DNA from: HGM12587 sp945786935
GTDB taxonomy: Bacteria > Bacillota > Clostridia > Lachnospirales > Lachnospiraceae
Assembly: GCA_945786935.1 (NCBI GenBank)
Contig: CALZFY010000023.1
Span: 1 to 28,703, forward strand
Reading direction: 5' to 3'
Length of the DNA stretch: 28,703 bases
Shown: positions 1-8,786 of the stretch, in pieces
Numbering within the stretch: the first letter of the stretch is position 1
How the letters are laid out: every line of letters starts with the position of its first letter
Notes under the pieces: model-generated
The model's database searches: none
The model's input: the letters and a program-made list of their open reading frames with translations, nothing else
Told to the model about the DNA's origin: nothing
Translations under genes and position numbers: made by a program

Positions 1-1
1 G

Positions 2-604
2 AAGGATCTGTCAGATGAACTCATTGAGGTCATGGCAAACTCCAAAAAGATCTGTAAGCATCTGCATCTGCCGCTGCAGTCCGGAAGCTCCCGGATCTTA
101 AAGGTGATGAATCGACGTTATGATAAGGAACAGTATCTTGCTCTGGTAGAAAGAATCAAAAAAGCGATTCCGGATATAGGCCTTACTACAGATATCATCG
201 TAGGTTTCCCGGGGGAGACGGAAGAAGATTTCCAGGAGACCCTGGATGTGGTAAGAAAGGTCCGTTACGACAGCGCATTTACCTTTATTTATTCCAAACG
301 TACCGGCACACCGGCAGCAGCCATGGAAAATCAGGTACCGGAGGATGTGGTGAAGGATCGTTTTGACAGACTGTTAAAAGAGGTGCAGACCATTTCCCAG
401 GAAATGACTGCCCGTTTTGAAGGAATGGTAGAAGAGGTTCTGGTGGAAGAAGTCAATGAGCATAATCAGGAACTTGTAACCGGACGTATGAGCAATAATC
501 ATCTGGTACATTTTCCGGGAGATGCTTCTATGATCGGTAAGATCGTGAAGGTACATTTGGATGAATGCAAGGGCTTTTATTATCTTGGAAGTATTGCAGA
601 ATAG
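2..604 (+). CDS. miaB: tRNA-2-methylthio-N6-dimethylallyladenosine synthase MiaB, C-terminal part
   Basis: Radical-SAM methylthiotransferase that adds the 2-methylthio group to i6A at tRNA position 37, after MiaA has prenylated it. The reading frame is open from the left edge, so the gene is cut at its 5' end and 200 residues are visible. The internal ATG at position 32 is not the start. The visible part holds the end of the radical-SAM barrel, with HLHLPLQSGS and MNRRY followed by DIIVGFPGETEEDF, all typical of MiaB. The last 65 or so residues form the TRAM RNA-binding domain (VTGRMSNNHLVHFPG). The CxxxCxxC cluster motif would lie upstream of the window. The stop is 27 nt before mutS, so the two are probably co-transcribed. 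The call is secure from the conserved barrel motifs plus the TRAM tail. Confidence 0.95.
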   Translation, partial: KDLSDELIEVMANSKKICKHLHLPLQSGSSRILKVMNRRYDKEQYLALVERIKKAIPDIGLTTDIIVGFPGETEEDFQETLDVVRKVRYDSAFTFIYSKRTGTPAAAMENQVPEDVVKDRFDRLLKEVQTISQEMTARFEGMVEEVLVEEVNEHNQELVTGRMSNNHLVHFPGDASMIGKIVKVHLDECKGFYYLGSIAE

Positions 605-631
605 CTTAAGAGACGAAAGAGGTAGAATTGA

Positions 632-3295
632 ATGGCACAGCAAAATCAGCTAAGCCCAATGATGCAAAAATATATGGAAACGAAGGAAGAATACCCGGAT
701 TGTATATTATTTTACAGACTGGGTGACTTCTATGAAATGTTTTTTGAGGATGCAGTGACTGCCTCAAAAGAGCTGGAACTGACTCTCACAGGAAAAAACT
801 GCGGGTTGGAGGAGCGTGCGCCCATGTGCGGGGTTCCCCATCATGCTGTAGATACTTACCTGAACCGACTGGTGTCTAAAGGATACAAGGTTGCCATCTG
901 TGAGCAGATGGAGGATCCAAAGACTGTAAAGGGTCTGGTAAAGAGAGAAGTAACCCGTGTGGTAACGCCTGGCACCAATCTCAATGTCAGTGCTTTGGAT
1001 GAAGGAAAAAATAATTACATTATGTGTATTGTTTACCTGTCAGACCGTTATGGAATTGCCATTGCAGATGTGACTACCGGAGATTTCTATGTGACTGAGG
1101 TGGATACGGATCGTAAGCTGATCGATGAGATCAGTAAATTTGCTCCGTCAGAAATCGTCTGTAATGAAGCATTTTTTGTCAGCGGTATTGACTTTGAAGA
1201 GCTTCGCCATCGGTTGAATATTGTGATCAGTTCTCTGGAGAACTGGTATTTTGATGATGAGCTTTGTAAACGTACGCTTTCAGAGCATTTTCACGCTGCT
1301 ACCATGGAAGGTCTTGGCCTTAAGGATTTCCCGTGTGGTGTGGTAAGCTCCGGTGCATTGCTGAAATATTTACTGGAGACCCAGAAAACAGACCTGACTC
1401 ATATTTCCCATATCCAGTCTTATACAACCGGGAAATTTATGATCATCGACAGCTCCACCAGAAGAAATCTGGAACTGGTAGAGACCTTACGTGAAAAAAA
1501 CAAACGAGGTTCTCTTCTGTGGGTGCTGGATAAAACAAAGACTGCCATGGGTGCCAGAACACTTCGCAGCTATCTGGAACAGCCTCTGATCGAAAAAGAT
1601 GAGATTACCGCCCGTCAGGCAGCTATTCGTGAATTAAATCAAAATGCCATTTCCCGTGAGGAAATCAGAGAATATTTAAATCCTGTCTATGATCTGGAGA
1701 GACTGATCGGCAGAATCATATATAAAACAGCAAATCCGAGAGATTTTATTGCTTTTAAATCCTCTCTGTCCATGCTGCCCTATATCAAAAATCTCCTGGA
1801 GGATTTTTCGAGCCCGCTTTTAGGTGAAATCTTTGAAGAATTAGATCCTCTGGAAGATCTGTACTCACTCATTGATGCGTCTATTGTGGACGAACCGCCA
1901 CTGAACATTCGTGAGGGAGGCATTATTAAGGACGGATACCGGGAGGAAGTAGATAAATTCCGCCATGCAAAGACAGAAGGAAAAAACTGGCTGGCAGATT
2001 TAGAGGTAAGAGAAAAGGAAGCTACCGGTATTAAAAATTTAAAGGTTCGCTACAATAAGGTTTTTGGTTATTATCTGGAGGTTACCAATTCCTTTAAGGA
2101 TATGGTGCCGGATTACTATATGAGGAAACAGACCCTTACCAATGCGGAGCGTTTTATCACTCCGGAGTTAAAGGAGCTGGAGGATATGATCCTGGGGGCC
2201 GAGGATAAACTGACCTCTCTGGAATATGACCTGTTCTGTGAGATCAGGGAACATCTGGCGGGGGAAGTTATCCGCATCCAGAAAACAGCGAAAGCTATTG
2301 CAAAGCTGGATGTATTTGCATCCCTTGCACTGGTGGCTGAGCGTAATAATTATGTATGTCCCAAGATCAATGAGAAGGGTGTCATTGACATTAAGGGAGG
2401 ACGTCATCCTGTGGTAGAAAAAATGATCGATCACGATCTGTTTATTGCCAACGACACCTATCTTGATTGTCATAAGAACAGGGTATCTATTATCACAGGA
2501 CCCAATATGGCAGGTAAATCTACCTATATGCGCCAGACGGCACTCATCGTACTGATGGCACAGATTGGAAGCTTTGTACCGGCATCCAGTGCCAACATTG
2601 GCATTGTGGACCGTATATTTACCCGTGTGGGAGCATCTGATGACCTTGCCAGCGGACAGAGTACCTTCATGGTAGAAATGACCGAGGTTGCGAATATTTT
2701 AAGAAATGCAACTGCAGACAGTCTGATCATTTTAGATGAGATCGGCCGTGGCACCAGTACCTTCGATGGCTTAAGTATTGCATGGTCCGTGGTAGAGCAT
2801 GTATGCAATCCAAAGATTCTTGGTGCAAAGACACTGTTTGCGACGCATTATCATGAACTGACAGAGCTGGAAGGAACCCTGGACGGAGTCAACAACTACT
2901 GTATCGCAGTCAATGAAAAAGGAGACGATATCGTTTTCCTGCGCAAGATCATTAAGGGCGGTGCCGATAAAAGCTACGGTATTCAGGTGGCGAAGCTTGC
3001 AGGCGTGCCGGACCCTGTCATTGAAAGGGCCAAGGAAATCCTTCAGGAACTCATTGATAATGATATTTCTGTGAAGGCTAAAGAGATTGCAGAAGAAATC
3101 AGGGCGAAATCCAAACAGAAGGTTCGTCAGAAAAAATACGATGAGGTGGATTTGGAACAGATGTCCCTGTTTGATACTGTTAAAAATGAGGATATTATTG
3201 ACGAGCTTCGGGAGATTGATATTACCAACCTGACTCCGATGGATGCCTTAAATACGATTTACAGATTACAAAATAAGATTAAGAACCGGTGGTAA
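632..3295 (+). CDS. mutS: DNA mismatch repair protein MutS
   Basis: Mismatch-recognition ATPase of methyl-independent mismatch repair, acting as a dimer on DNA and recruiting MutL. It has 887 residues, a normal full length. The N-terminal mismatch-binding domain carries the Phe-X-Glu wedge at F33-Y34-E35 (GDFYEMF). The connector, lever and clamp domains follow. The C-terminal ATPase has Walker A GPNMAGKST at residues 623-631, the downstream LDEIGRGTSTFDG motif and the FATHYHEL signature. The C-terminal tail contains EQMSLFD, which resembles a sliding-clamp-binding peptide (inference). The start ATG follows an AAAGAGGT ribosome site. The stop TAA lies 2 nt before the preferred mutL ATG, so mutS and mutL are translationally close. 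Confidence 0.98.
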   Translation: MAQQNQLSPMMQKYMETKEEYPDCILFYRLGDFYEMFFEDAVTASKELELTLTGKNCGLEERAPMCGVPHHAVDTYLNRLVSKGYKVAICEQMEDPKTVKGLVKREVTRVVTPGTNLNVSALDEGKNNYIMCIVYLSDRYGIAIADVTTGDFYVTEVDTDRKLIDEISKFAPSEIVCNEAFFVSGIDFEELRHRLNIVISSLENWYFDDELCKRTLSEHFHAATMEGLGLKDFPCGVVSSGALLKYLLETQKTDLTHISHIQSYTTGKFMIIDSSTRRNLELVETLREKNKRGSLLWVLDKTKTAMGARTLRSYLEQPLIEKDEITARQAAIRELNQNAISREEIREYLNPVYDLERLIGRIIYKTANPRDFIAFKSSLSMLPYIKNLLEDFSSPLLGEIFEELDPLEDLYSLIDASIVDEPPLNIREGGIIKDGYREEVDKFRHAKTEGKNWLADLEVREKEATGIKNLKVRYNKVFGYYLEVTNSFKDMVPDYYMRKQTLTNAERFITPELKELEDMILGAEDKLTSLEYDLFCEIREHLAGEVIRIQKTAKAIAKLDVFASLALVAERNNYVCPKINEKGVIDIKGGRHPVVEKMIDHDLFIANDTYLDCHKNRVSIITGPNMAGKSTYMRQTALIVLMAQIGSFVPASSANIGIVDRIFTRVGASDDLASGQSTFMVEMTEVANILRNATADSLIILDEIGRGTSTFDGLSIAWSVVEHVCNPKILGAKTLFATHYHELTELEGTLDGVNNYCIAVNEKGDDIVFLRKIIKGGADKSYGIQVAKLAGVPDPVIERAKEILQELIDNDISVKAKEIAEEIRAKSKQKVRQKKYDEVDLEQMSLFDTVKNEDIIDELREIDITNLTPMDALNTIYRLQNKIKNRW

Positions 3296-3297
3296 AT

Positions 3298-5334
3298 ATG
3301 GGAAATATTGCACTGTTAGACCAGGCCACCATCGATAAGATCGCGGCCGGTGAAGTTGTAGAACGTCCAAGCTCTGTAGTAAAGGAGCTGGTGGAAAATG
3401 CCATAGATGCAGGAAGTACTGCAGTGACTGTTGAAATTAAGGACGGAGGGATTTCCATGATCCGCATCTCGGATAATGGAAGTGGGATCGATCCGTCAGA
3501 TATTCGGACAGCTTTTTTGCGCCATTCGACAAGTAAGATCCGCTCCGTGGATGATCTTCTTACTATTCATTCTCTGGGATTTCGTGGTGAGGCATTATCC
3601 AGTATTTCCGCAGTTTCCATGGTGGAGCTTCTGACAAAAACAAAGGAAGCTGTCTGCGCAGTCCGCTATGTGATCGAGGGTGGTGCAGAAAAAACACTGG
3701 AAGAGACAGCTTCTCCCGATGGAACGACATTTTTCGTGCGAAATCTGTTTTATAATACCCCTGCAAGGAAGAAATTTCTGAGGTCTTCCATGACAGAAGC
3801 GGGATATATTCATGAGCTGATGATTCGTCTGGCCCTGTCCCATCCGGAGATTTCCTTTAAATTTATAAACAATGGACAGACAAAGCTGCATTCTTCCGGA
3901 AACCATAACTTAAAAGACGTGATCTATCAGGTTTACGGACGGGATATTTCAAATAATTTAGTAGAAATAGATACCAAAGAAAACGGCATGCATGTGAAGG
4001 GCTATCTTGGAAAGCCGGGAGTGTTCCGTGGAAACCGTAATTTTGAGACCTATTTTGTCAATGGCCGTTACATTAAGAGTAATGTGATCGCCAAGGGAAT
4101 TGAGGATGCTTATAAGGGGTACCTTATGCAGCATCAGTATCCGTTCTGTGTTCTGCAGTTTGAGATGGATGGCAGTGAACTTGATGTGAATGTTCATCCT
4201 ACCAAGATGGAGCTTCGCTTTTCCAATCAGCAGGGCGTCTATGATTTTGTGTTCCGTGCCGTGAGAGCGGGACTTGATAAAAAGGAATATATTCCGCAGG
4301 TGACCTTTGATGAGGAGAAAAAGCCTGCTGCACAGATGACTTCTGTGAAGAAAGAGACGCCGGCATCGCCTGTTGTAAAGAAAACTGGAAATCCGGTAGC
4401 AGTATCTGAAAAGAAGGTTCAGACTAAGCCTCCTCAGGAGAGAAATCTTGACTATTTTCTGGCACAGATGCGGGAGCGTGTGAAGGCAGATTACGCCAGC
4501 AGGGAAAACAATAGTCCTTATCAGAAAAAATTTAATAAGAAAGTTATAAATCCAGAGGAGCAATCTGCCGCAGATGTTAAAGAAACCGTTAGGGACTATG
4601 AAAAAAAAGCTTTGGCAGAAGAACAGAAATCAGCTTTAAACTTCCAAAATGTGATTGATAATGCCACAAAACCAGAGATGGTTAAAGAAGCTCCTGCTCC
4701 ATATACAAATGAGCAGTTAGAACTCTTCGATAAAAAGCTTCTCTCTGAGGAAAACTTAAAAAACCACAGGATCATCGGGCAGCTCTTTGAAACCTACTGG
4801 CTGGTGGAATTTGATGAAAAGCTGTTTATCATTGACCAGCATGCAGCTCATGAGAAGGTGCTTTACGAGCGTACCCTGAATGCATTGAAAAATAAGGAGC
4901 ATACATCACAGCTTCTTTGTCCGCCCATGGTACTTACTCTTTCCATGCAGGAAGAAGAGCTTCTGAAAAAATATGAGAAGCAGTTTACCGAGCTTGGTTA
5001 TGAGATTGAGCATTTCGGCGGCATGGAATATCAGATCTGTGCGGTACCGGGAAATCTGTACCATATTAATAAAAAAGAACTGTTTATTGAAATTTTGGAT
5101 AATTTAAATGAAGTGTCAGGACATAACAGTCCGGAGCTGATTCTGGAAAAAATTGCGTCCATGTCCTGCAAGGCAGCAGTCAAAGGTAACAGCAGACTGT
5201 CTGCCATGGAGATGGAAAGTTTAATTAAGGAGCTTCTGACGCTTGAAAATCCCTATCAGTGTCCTCATGGAAGGCCTACCATCATTTCCATGAGTAAATA
5301 TGAGATAGAAAAAAAATTTAAGAGAATTGTATAA
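3298..5334 (+). CDS. mutL: DNA mismatch repair protein MutL (endonuclease type)
   Basis: GHKL-ATPase partner of MutS that nicks the daughter strand in organisms lacking MutH. From ATG 3298 it has 678 residues. A GTG at 3289 inside mutS is in frame, but MGNIALLDQATIDKIAAGEV is the usual MutL N-terminus and GGTGGT lies just upstream of the ATG. ATPase motifs are ELVENAIDAG and GFRGEALSSI. A proline/lysine-rich linker spans roughly residues 340-440. The C-terminal domain carries the metal-dependent nuclease motif DQHAAHEKVLYE at 513-524, SCKAAVKG, and CPHGRP beginning at Cys655. All residues expected of an endonuclease-active MutL are therefore present, which fits the absence of MutH in Clostridia. 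The stop overlaps the region just before miaA. Confidence 0.97.
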   Translation: MGNIALLDQATIDKIAAGEVVERPSSVVKELVENAIDAGSTAVTVEIKDGGISMIRISDNGSGIDPSDIRTAFLRHSTSKIRSVDDLLTIHSLGFRGEALSSISAVSMVELLTKTKEAVCAVRYVIEGGAEKTLEETASPDGTTFFVRNLFYNTPARKKFLRSSMTEAGYIHELMIRLALSHPEISFKFINNGQTKLHSSGNHNLKDVIYQVYGRDISNNLVEIDTKENGMHVKGYLGKPGVFRGNRNFETYFVNGRYIKSNVIAKGIEDAYKGYLMQHQYPFCVLQFEMDGSELDVNVHPTKMELRFSNQQGVYDFVFRAVRAGLDKKEYIPQVTFDEEKKPAAQMTSVKKETPASPVVKKTGNPVAVSEKKVQTKPPQERNLDYFLAQMRERVKADYASRENNSPYQKKFNKKVINPEEQSAADVKETVRDYEKKALAEEQKSALNFQNVIDNATKPEMVKEAPAPYTNEQLELFDKKLLSEENLKNHRIIGQLFETYWLVEFDEKLFIIDQHAAHEKVLYERTLNALKNKEHTSQLLCPPMVLTLSMQEEELLKKYEKQFTELGYEIEHFGGMEYQICAVPGNLYHINKKELFIEILDNLNEVSGHNSPELILEKIASMSCKAAVKGNSRLSAMEMESLIKELLTLENPYQCPHGRPTIISMSKYEIEKKFKRIV

Positions 5335-5335
5335 A

Positions 5336-6286
5336 ATGATGAAAAGACCATTGATCGTGCTGACCGGTCCTACGGCAGTTGGAAAAACAAAGCTTTCCAT
5401 CGCACTTGCCAAGGCAGTGGGAGGAGAGATTATTTCTGCAGATTCCATGCAGGTGTATAAATCTATGGATATAGGTTCTGCAAAGATCCGTCCGGAAGAA
5501 ATGGATGGAGTTCCTCACTATCTGGTGGATGTACTGGAGCCTGACGAGGAATTTCATATTGTAAAATTTCAGGAAATGGCAAAAAAAGCTATGGAGCGGA
5601 TTTATGAAAGAGGGCACATTCCCATTCTGGTGGGTGGCACCGGTTTTTACATCCAGGCTATTGTGAAGGATATTGATTTTACGGAAAATGAGGAAAAGCC
5701 CGAAGTGCGTTCCAAATGGGAGCAGTTTGCCAGGGAACATGGCGCGGAGGCTCTCCATAAGGAACTTCAGGCAGTAGATCTAAAGTCCGCAAAAGCAATT
5801 CCGGCAGGGAATGTAAAGAGAGTTATCCGTGCACTGGAGTTTTACGAGCTTTCAGGAAAGCCGATCTCTGAACATAATGAGGAGCAAAAAGCTAAGGGTT
5901 CTCCATATAATTTTGCATACTTTGTGCTTAATGACCATCGGGAGCTTTTATATGAGCGAATCGAGAAAAGAATCGATGAAATGCTTGAGGAAGGCCTGGT
6001 AGCAGAAGTAGAATCTTTACGAAATCGCGGTTTTACCAGAAATATGGTCTCTATGCAGGGGCTGGGATATAAGGAAATCCTGGATTATCTGGATGGAAAA
6101 TGTACGCTGGAGGAGGCGGTCTATATCCTGAAACGGGATACAAGACATTTTGCCAAGAGACAGCTTACCTGGTTTCGCAGAGAACCGGAGGTTACCTGGG
6201 TCAATAAATATGAATATGACTATGATGATGAAAGGATACTTGCCGCAATGATGGCAGTACTGAAAAGTAAAGGAATAAAGGAATAG
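5336..6286 (+). CDS. miaA: tRNA dimethylallyltransferase MiaA
   Basis: Transfers a dimethylallyl group to N6 of A37 in tRNAs reading UNN codons, giving i6A, the substrate of MiaB. Two adjacent ATGs (5336 and 5339) are possible starts. The longer gives 316 residues, typical for the family. An in-frame TTG at 5327 overlaps the end of mutL and is less likely. P-loop GPTAVGKT is at residues 11-18. The substrate-binding motif DSMQVYKSMDIGSAK follows, then LVGGTGFYIQA and the tRNA-contacting ... KRDTRHFAKRQLTWFRR stretch near the C-terminus. In Bacillus subtilis miaA is followed by hfq. Here no hfq is present, and the next gene is the YnbB-like PLP enzyme. Confidence 0.97.
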   Translation: MMKRPLIVLTGPTAVGKTKLSIALAKAVGGEIISADSMQVYKSMDIGSAKIRPEEMDGVPHYLVDVLEPDEEFHIVKFQEMAKKAMERIYERGHIPILVGGTGFYIQAIVKDIDFTENEEKPEVRSKWEQFAREHGAEALHKELQAVDLKSAKAIPAGNVKRVIRALEFYELSGKPISEHNEEQKAKGSPYNFAYFVLNDHRELLYERIEKRIDEMLEEGLVAEVESLRNRGFTRNMVSMQGLGYKEILDYLDGKCTLEEAVYILKRDTRHFAKRQLTWFRREPEVTWVNKYEYDYDDERILAAMMAVLKSKGIKE

Positions 6287-6291
6287 ATTAC

Positions 6292-7572
6292 ATGGAAATA
6301 GAGAAAATGTATCAGTCTTTTGGAATCTCAGAAAAGGTATATCAATTTGGGAATGAGATATTAAAAGACTTAAAAGAACGATTTGAAGAAATTGACAGAG
6401 TGTCAGAGTATAATCAGATGAAGGTGTTAAAGGCCATGCAGGACTGCAAGGTCAGTGACATTCATTTTGCGGCAACCACAGGATACGGGTATAACGATTT
6501 AGGACGTGATACCCTGGAAGAGGTTTATGCCAATGTATTCCATACGGAAGATGCACTGGTAAGACCTCAGCTGGTCAGCGGTACCCATGCACTGGCCATT
6601 GCATTATCTTCCCAGCTTCGTCCGGGAGATGAGCTTTTATCCCCGGTTGGAAAGCCATACGATACGCTGGAAGAGGTGATCGGCATCAGAGAATCTGTAG
6701 GTTCTCTGGCAGAATATGGAGTTACCTACCGTCAGGTGGACCTTTTGGAAGACGGATCCTTCGACTGGGAGAATATTAGAAAAGCAGTTAATGAAAAGAC
6801 AAAACTGGTAACCATTCAGCGCTCCAAAGGCTATCAGACAAGACCGACTCTGTCTGTGGCACGGATCGGTGAGCTGATTCGTTTCATTAAAGAGATCAAG
6901 CCGGATGTGATCTGCATGGTGGATAACTGCTACGGGGAATTTGTAGAAACTATAGAGCCTACAGATGTGGGCGCAGACCTTTGCGTGGGATCTCTCATCA
7001 AGAATCCGGGCGGCGGACTTGCTCCTATTGGTGGTTATATTGTTGGAAAGAAGGACTGCATTGAACGTGCCGCTGTGAGACTGACCTCCCCGGGACTTGG
7101 AAAAGAGGTTGGAGCTTCTTTAGGGGTTATCAGCTCTTTCTATCAGGGATTTTTCCTGGCACCCACTGTGACAGCCGGAGCATTAAAGGGTGCCATCTTT
7201 GCAGCCAATGTGTATGAAAAGCTGGGCTTTGAGGTGGTTCCGAACGGAACAGAGAGCCGTCATGATATTATCCAGGCAGTGACCTTTGGTACGCCGGAAG
7301 GTGTGATCGAATTCTGCAAGGGAATTCAGGCAGCTGCCCCGGTGGACAGCTATGTTGTGCCGGAACCATGGGCAATGCCGGGGTATGACAGTGATGTCAT
7401 TATGGCAGCCGGTGCATTTGTACAGGGTTCCAGCATTGAACTTTCAGCTGATGCGCCTATCAAGCCCCCTTATGCGGTCTATTTTCAGGGGGGACTTACC
7501 TGGAACCATGCTAAATTAGGAATTTTAATGTCTCTGCAGAAGCTTGCAGATGCGAAGATCGTAACATTATGA
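6292..7572 (+). CDS. PLP-dependent enzyme of the methionine gamma-lyase / YnbB ('aluminum resistance') family
   Basis: A 426-residue fold-type I PLP enzyme of the Met_gamma_lyase family related to B. subtilis YnbB. Similar proteins are often labelled 'aluminum resistance protein', a name that says little about function. The likely PLP-binding lysine is Lys237 in SLIKNPGGG, followed by the glycine-rich LAPIGGYIVG. Other family features are SGTHALAIAL, SPVGKPYDTLEEVIGIR and VDNCYGEF. The start ATG has AAAGGA 9 nt upstream. The physiological substrate is not known to me and the sequence does not reveal it; cleavage of a sulfur amino acid is an inference from the family name. Placement just after miaA matches the conserved miaA-ynbB neighbourhood of Firmicutes. 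Its stop overlaps the next start as ATGA, so translation is probably coupled. Confidence 0.9.
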   Translation: MEIEKMYQSFGISEKVYQFGNEILKDLKERFEEIDRVSEYNQMKVLKAMQDCKVSDIHFAATTGYGYNDLGRDTLEEVYANVFHTEDALVRPQLVSGTHALAIALSSQLRPGDELLSPVGKPYDTLEEVIGIRESVGSLAEYGVTYRQVDLLEDGSFDWENIRKAVNEKTKLVTIQRSKGYQTRPTLSVARIGELIRFIKEIKPDVICMVDNCYGEFVETIEPTDVGADLCVGSLIKNPGGGLAPIGGYIVGKKDCIERAAVRLTSPGLGKEVGASLGVISSFYQGFFLAPTVTAGALKGAIFAANVYEKLGFEVVPNGTESRHDIIQAVTFGTPEGVIEFCKGIQAAAPVDSYVVPEPWAMPGYDSDVIMAAGAFVQGSSIELSADAPIKPPYAVYFQGGLTWNHAKLGILMSLQKLADAKIVTL

Positions 7573-8786
7573 GAAATGTATTGATTATCGGTGGCGGTGC
7601 CTCCGGTCTCATGGCGGCTATTACAGCAGCCAGAGGGGGAGCAAAGGTCACTGTACTGGAACATCAAAATCAAATTGGAAAGAAGATTCTGGTCACAGGA
7701 AACGGAAGATGCAACTTCACAAATATTGACCAGAATCCTGCCCATTATCACAGTGAAAGTCCCCGGACGATGGAGGTCTGCTTAAAACAGTTCACCGTGC
7801 AGGATACCATTGCATTTTTCCGGGAGCTTGGAATTTTTTCCAAAAACAGAAACGGGTATCTTTATCCCCATTCCGATGCAGCCAGCGCCGTGCAGGAAGT
7901 GCTTCGCATGGAGTGTGAGCACCTGAAGGTCAAACTTGCCTGCCAGACAAAGATCAAAGAGATTGAAAAGAAGGGCGATAAATTTTTTGTACACACACCG
8001 GGATGGACCTATGAGGGAGATCGGCTGATTCTGGCAGCCGGTTCAAAGGCGATGTCCTCCACCGGATCTGATGGAAGCGGCTATGAGCTTGCAAGAAGCA
8101 TGGGACATAAGGTCATTGACCCTTATCCGGCACTGGTACAGCTTTTATCTAAAGAGAAATGCTTAAATACATTGGCGGGACTTCGTACCGATGCAAAGGT
8201 GACTCTGTTCGTGGATGAGAACCTCATAGCATCCAATCGGGGAGAGGTACAGTTTAATGCCAATAACATTTCCGGGATACCGGTATTTCAGATCAGTGGT
8301 GAGGCGGCAAAAGCATCAGCAGCTGAGAAAAAATGTCATGCAGTCCTCGATTTTCTGCCTGATTTTACAACAAAACTGCTGATAAGCTTTATGGATAAGC
8401 GAATCAGCACCGGGGGATATAAATCTTCTGTATATTTCCTTACCGGGTTATTTCCGAAAAAACTCAGTGAAGTATTATGTGATCGCGCCGGTCTTTCCAG
8501 AAAAATCCCAGCGGAACAATGGGAAGAAGATGACGTAATAAACTTATGTAAACAAATTAAAAATTTTAAGATTCAAATAGATGGAACCAATGGATTTGAA
8601 CATGCACAGTGCTGTGGCGGTGGCGTGTCTTTAGAAGAGATCGATCCCCTGACCATGGAGTCTATAAAAGTACCGGGACTTCATTTTTGCGGAGAGCTTT
8701 TAGATGTCTACGGAGACTGCGGCGGCTATAACCTGCAGTGGGCATGGACCAGCGGTTACCTTGCAGGAAAAGCAGTCAATGATTAA
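7569..8786 (+). CDS. FAD-dependent oxidoreductase, HI0933/YhiN (BaiN-like) family
   Basis: A 405-residue flavoprotein. The N-terminal Rossmann FAD motif is VLIIGGGASGLMAA (about residues 4-17). It is followed by the family signature GKKILVTGNGRCNFTN, and the C-terminus has the conserved LHFCGELLDVYGDCGGYN and QWAWTSGYLAG stretch. Proteins of this family are widespread and mostly uncharacterised. The 'BaiN' name comes from a bile-acid gene product and should not be carried over without evidence. Its first ATG overlaps the previous gene by 4 nt and its end overlaps the next gene by 8 nt, so three genes form a tightly coupled unit. No membrane segments or signal peptide are seen, so it is probably cytosolic. 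The reaction is unknown. Confidence 0.9.
   Translation: MRNVLIIGGGASGLMAAITAARGGAKVTVLEHQNQIGKKILVTGNGRCNFTNIDQNPAHYHSESPRTMEVCLKQFTVQDTIAFFRELGIFSKNRNGYLYPHSDAASAVQEVLRMECEHLKVKLACQTKIKEIEKKGDKFFVHTPGWTYEGDRLILAAGSKAMSSTGSDGSGYELARSMGHKVIDPYPALVQLLSKEKCLNTLAGLRTDAKVTLFVDENLIASNRGEVQFNANNISGIPVFQISGEAAKASAAEKKCHAVLDFLPDFTTKLLISFMDKRISTGGYKSSVYFLTGLFPKKLSEVLCDRAGLSRKIPAEQWEEDDVINLCKQIKNFKIQIDGTNGFEHAQCCGGGVSLEEIDPLTMESIKVPGLHFCGELLDVYGDCGGYNLQWAWTSGYLAGKAVND

Noticed and set aside
3289..3297. GTG start for mutL nine bases upstream of the ATG
   Set aside because: The ATG at 3298 gives the conserved MutL N-terminus. The upstream three codons add nothing conserved, and they overlap mutS.
3958..4563. 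Minus-strand open frame of 201 codons
   Set aside because: Lies inside mutL; the translation has no motif and no ribosome site of note.
7569..8786. Bile-acid dehydroxylation function from the BaiN name
   Set aside because: The family is broad and no other bai gene is nearby; the name alone is not evidence.
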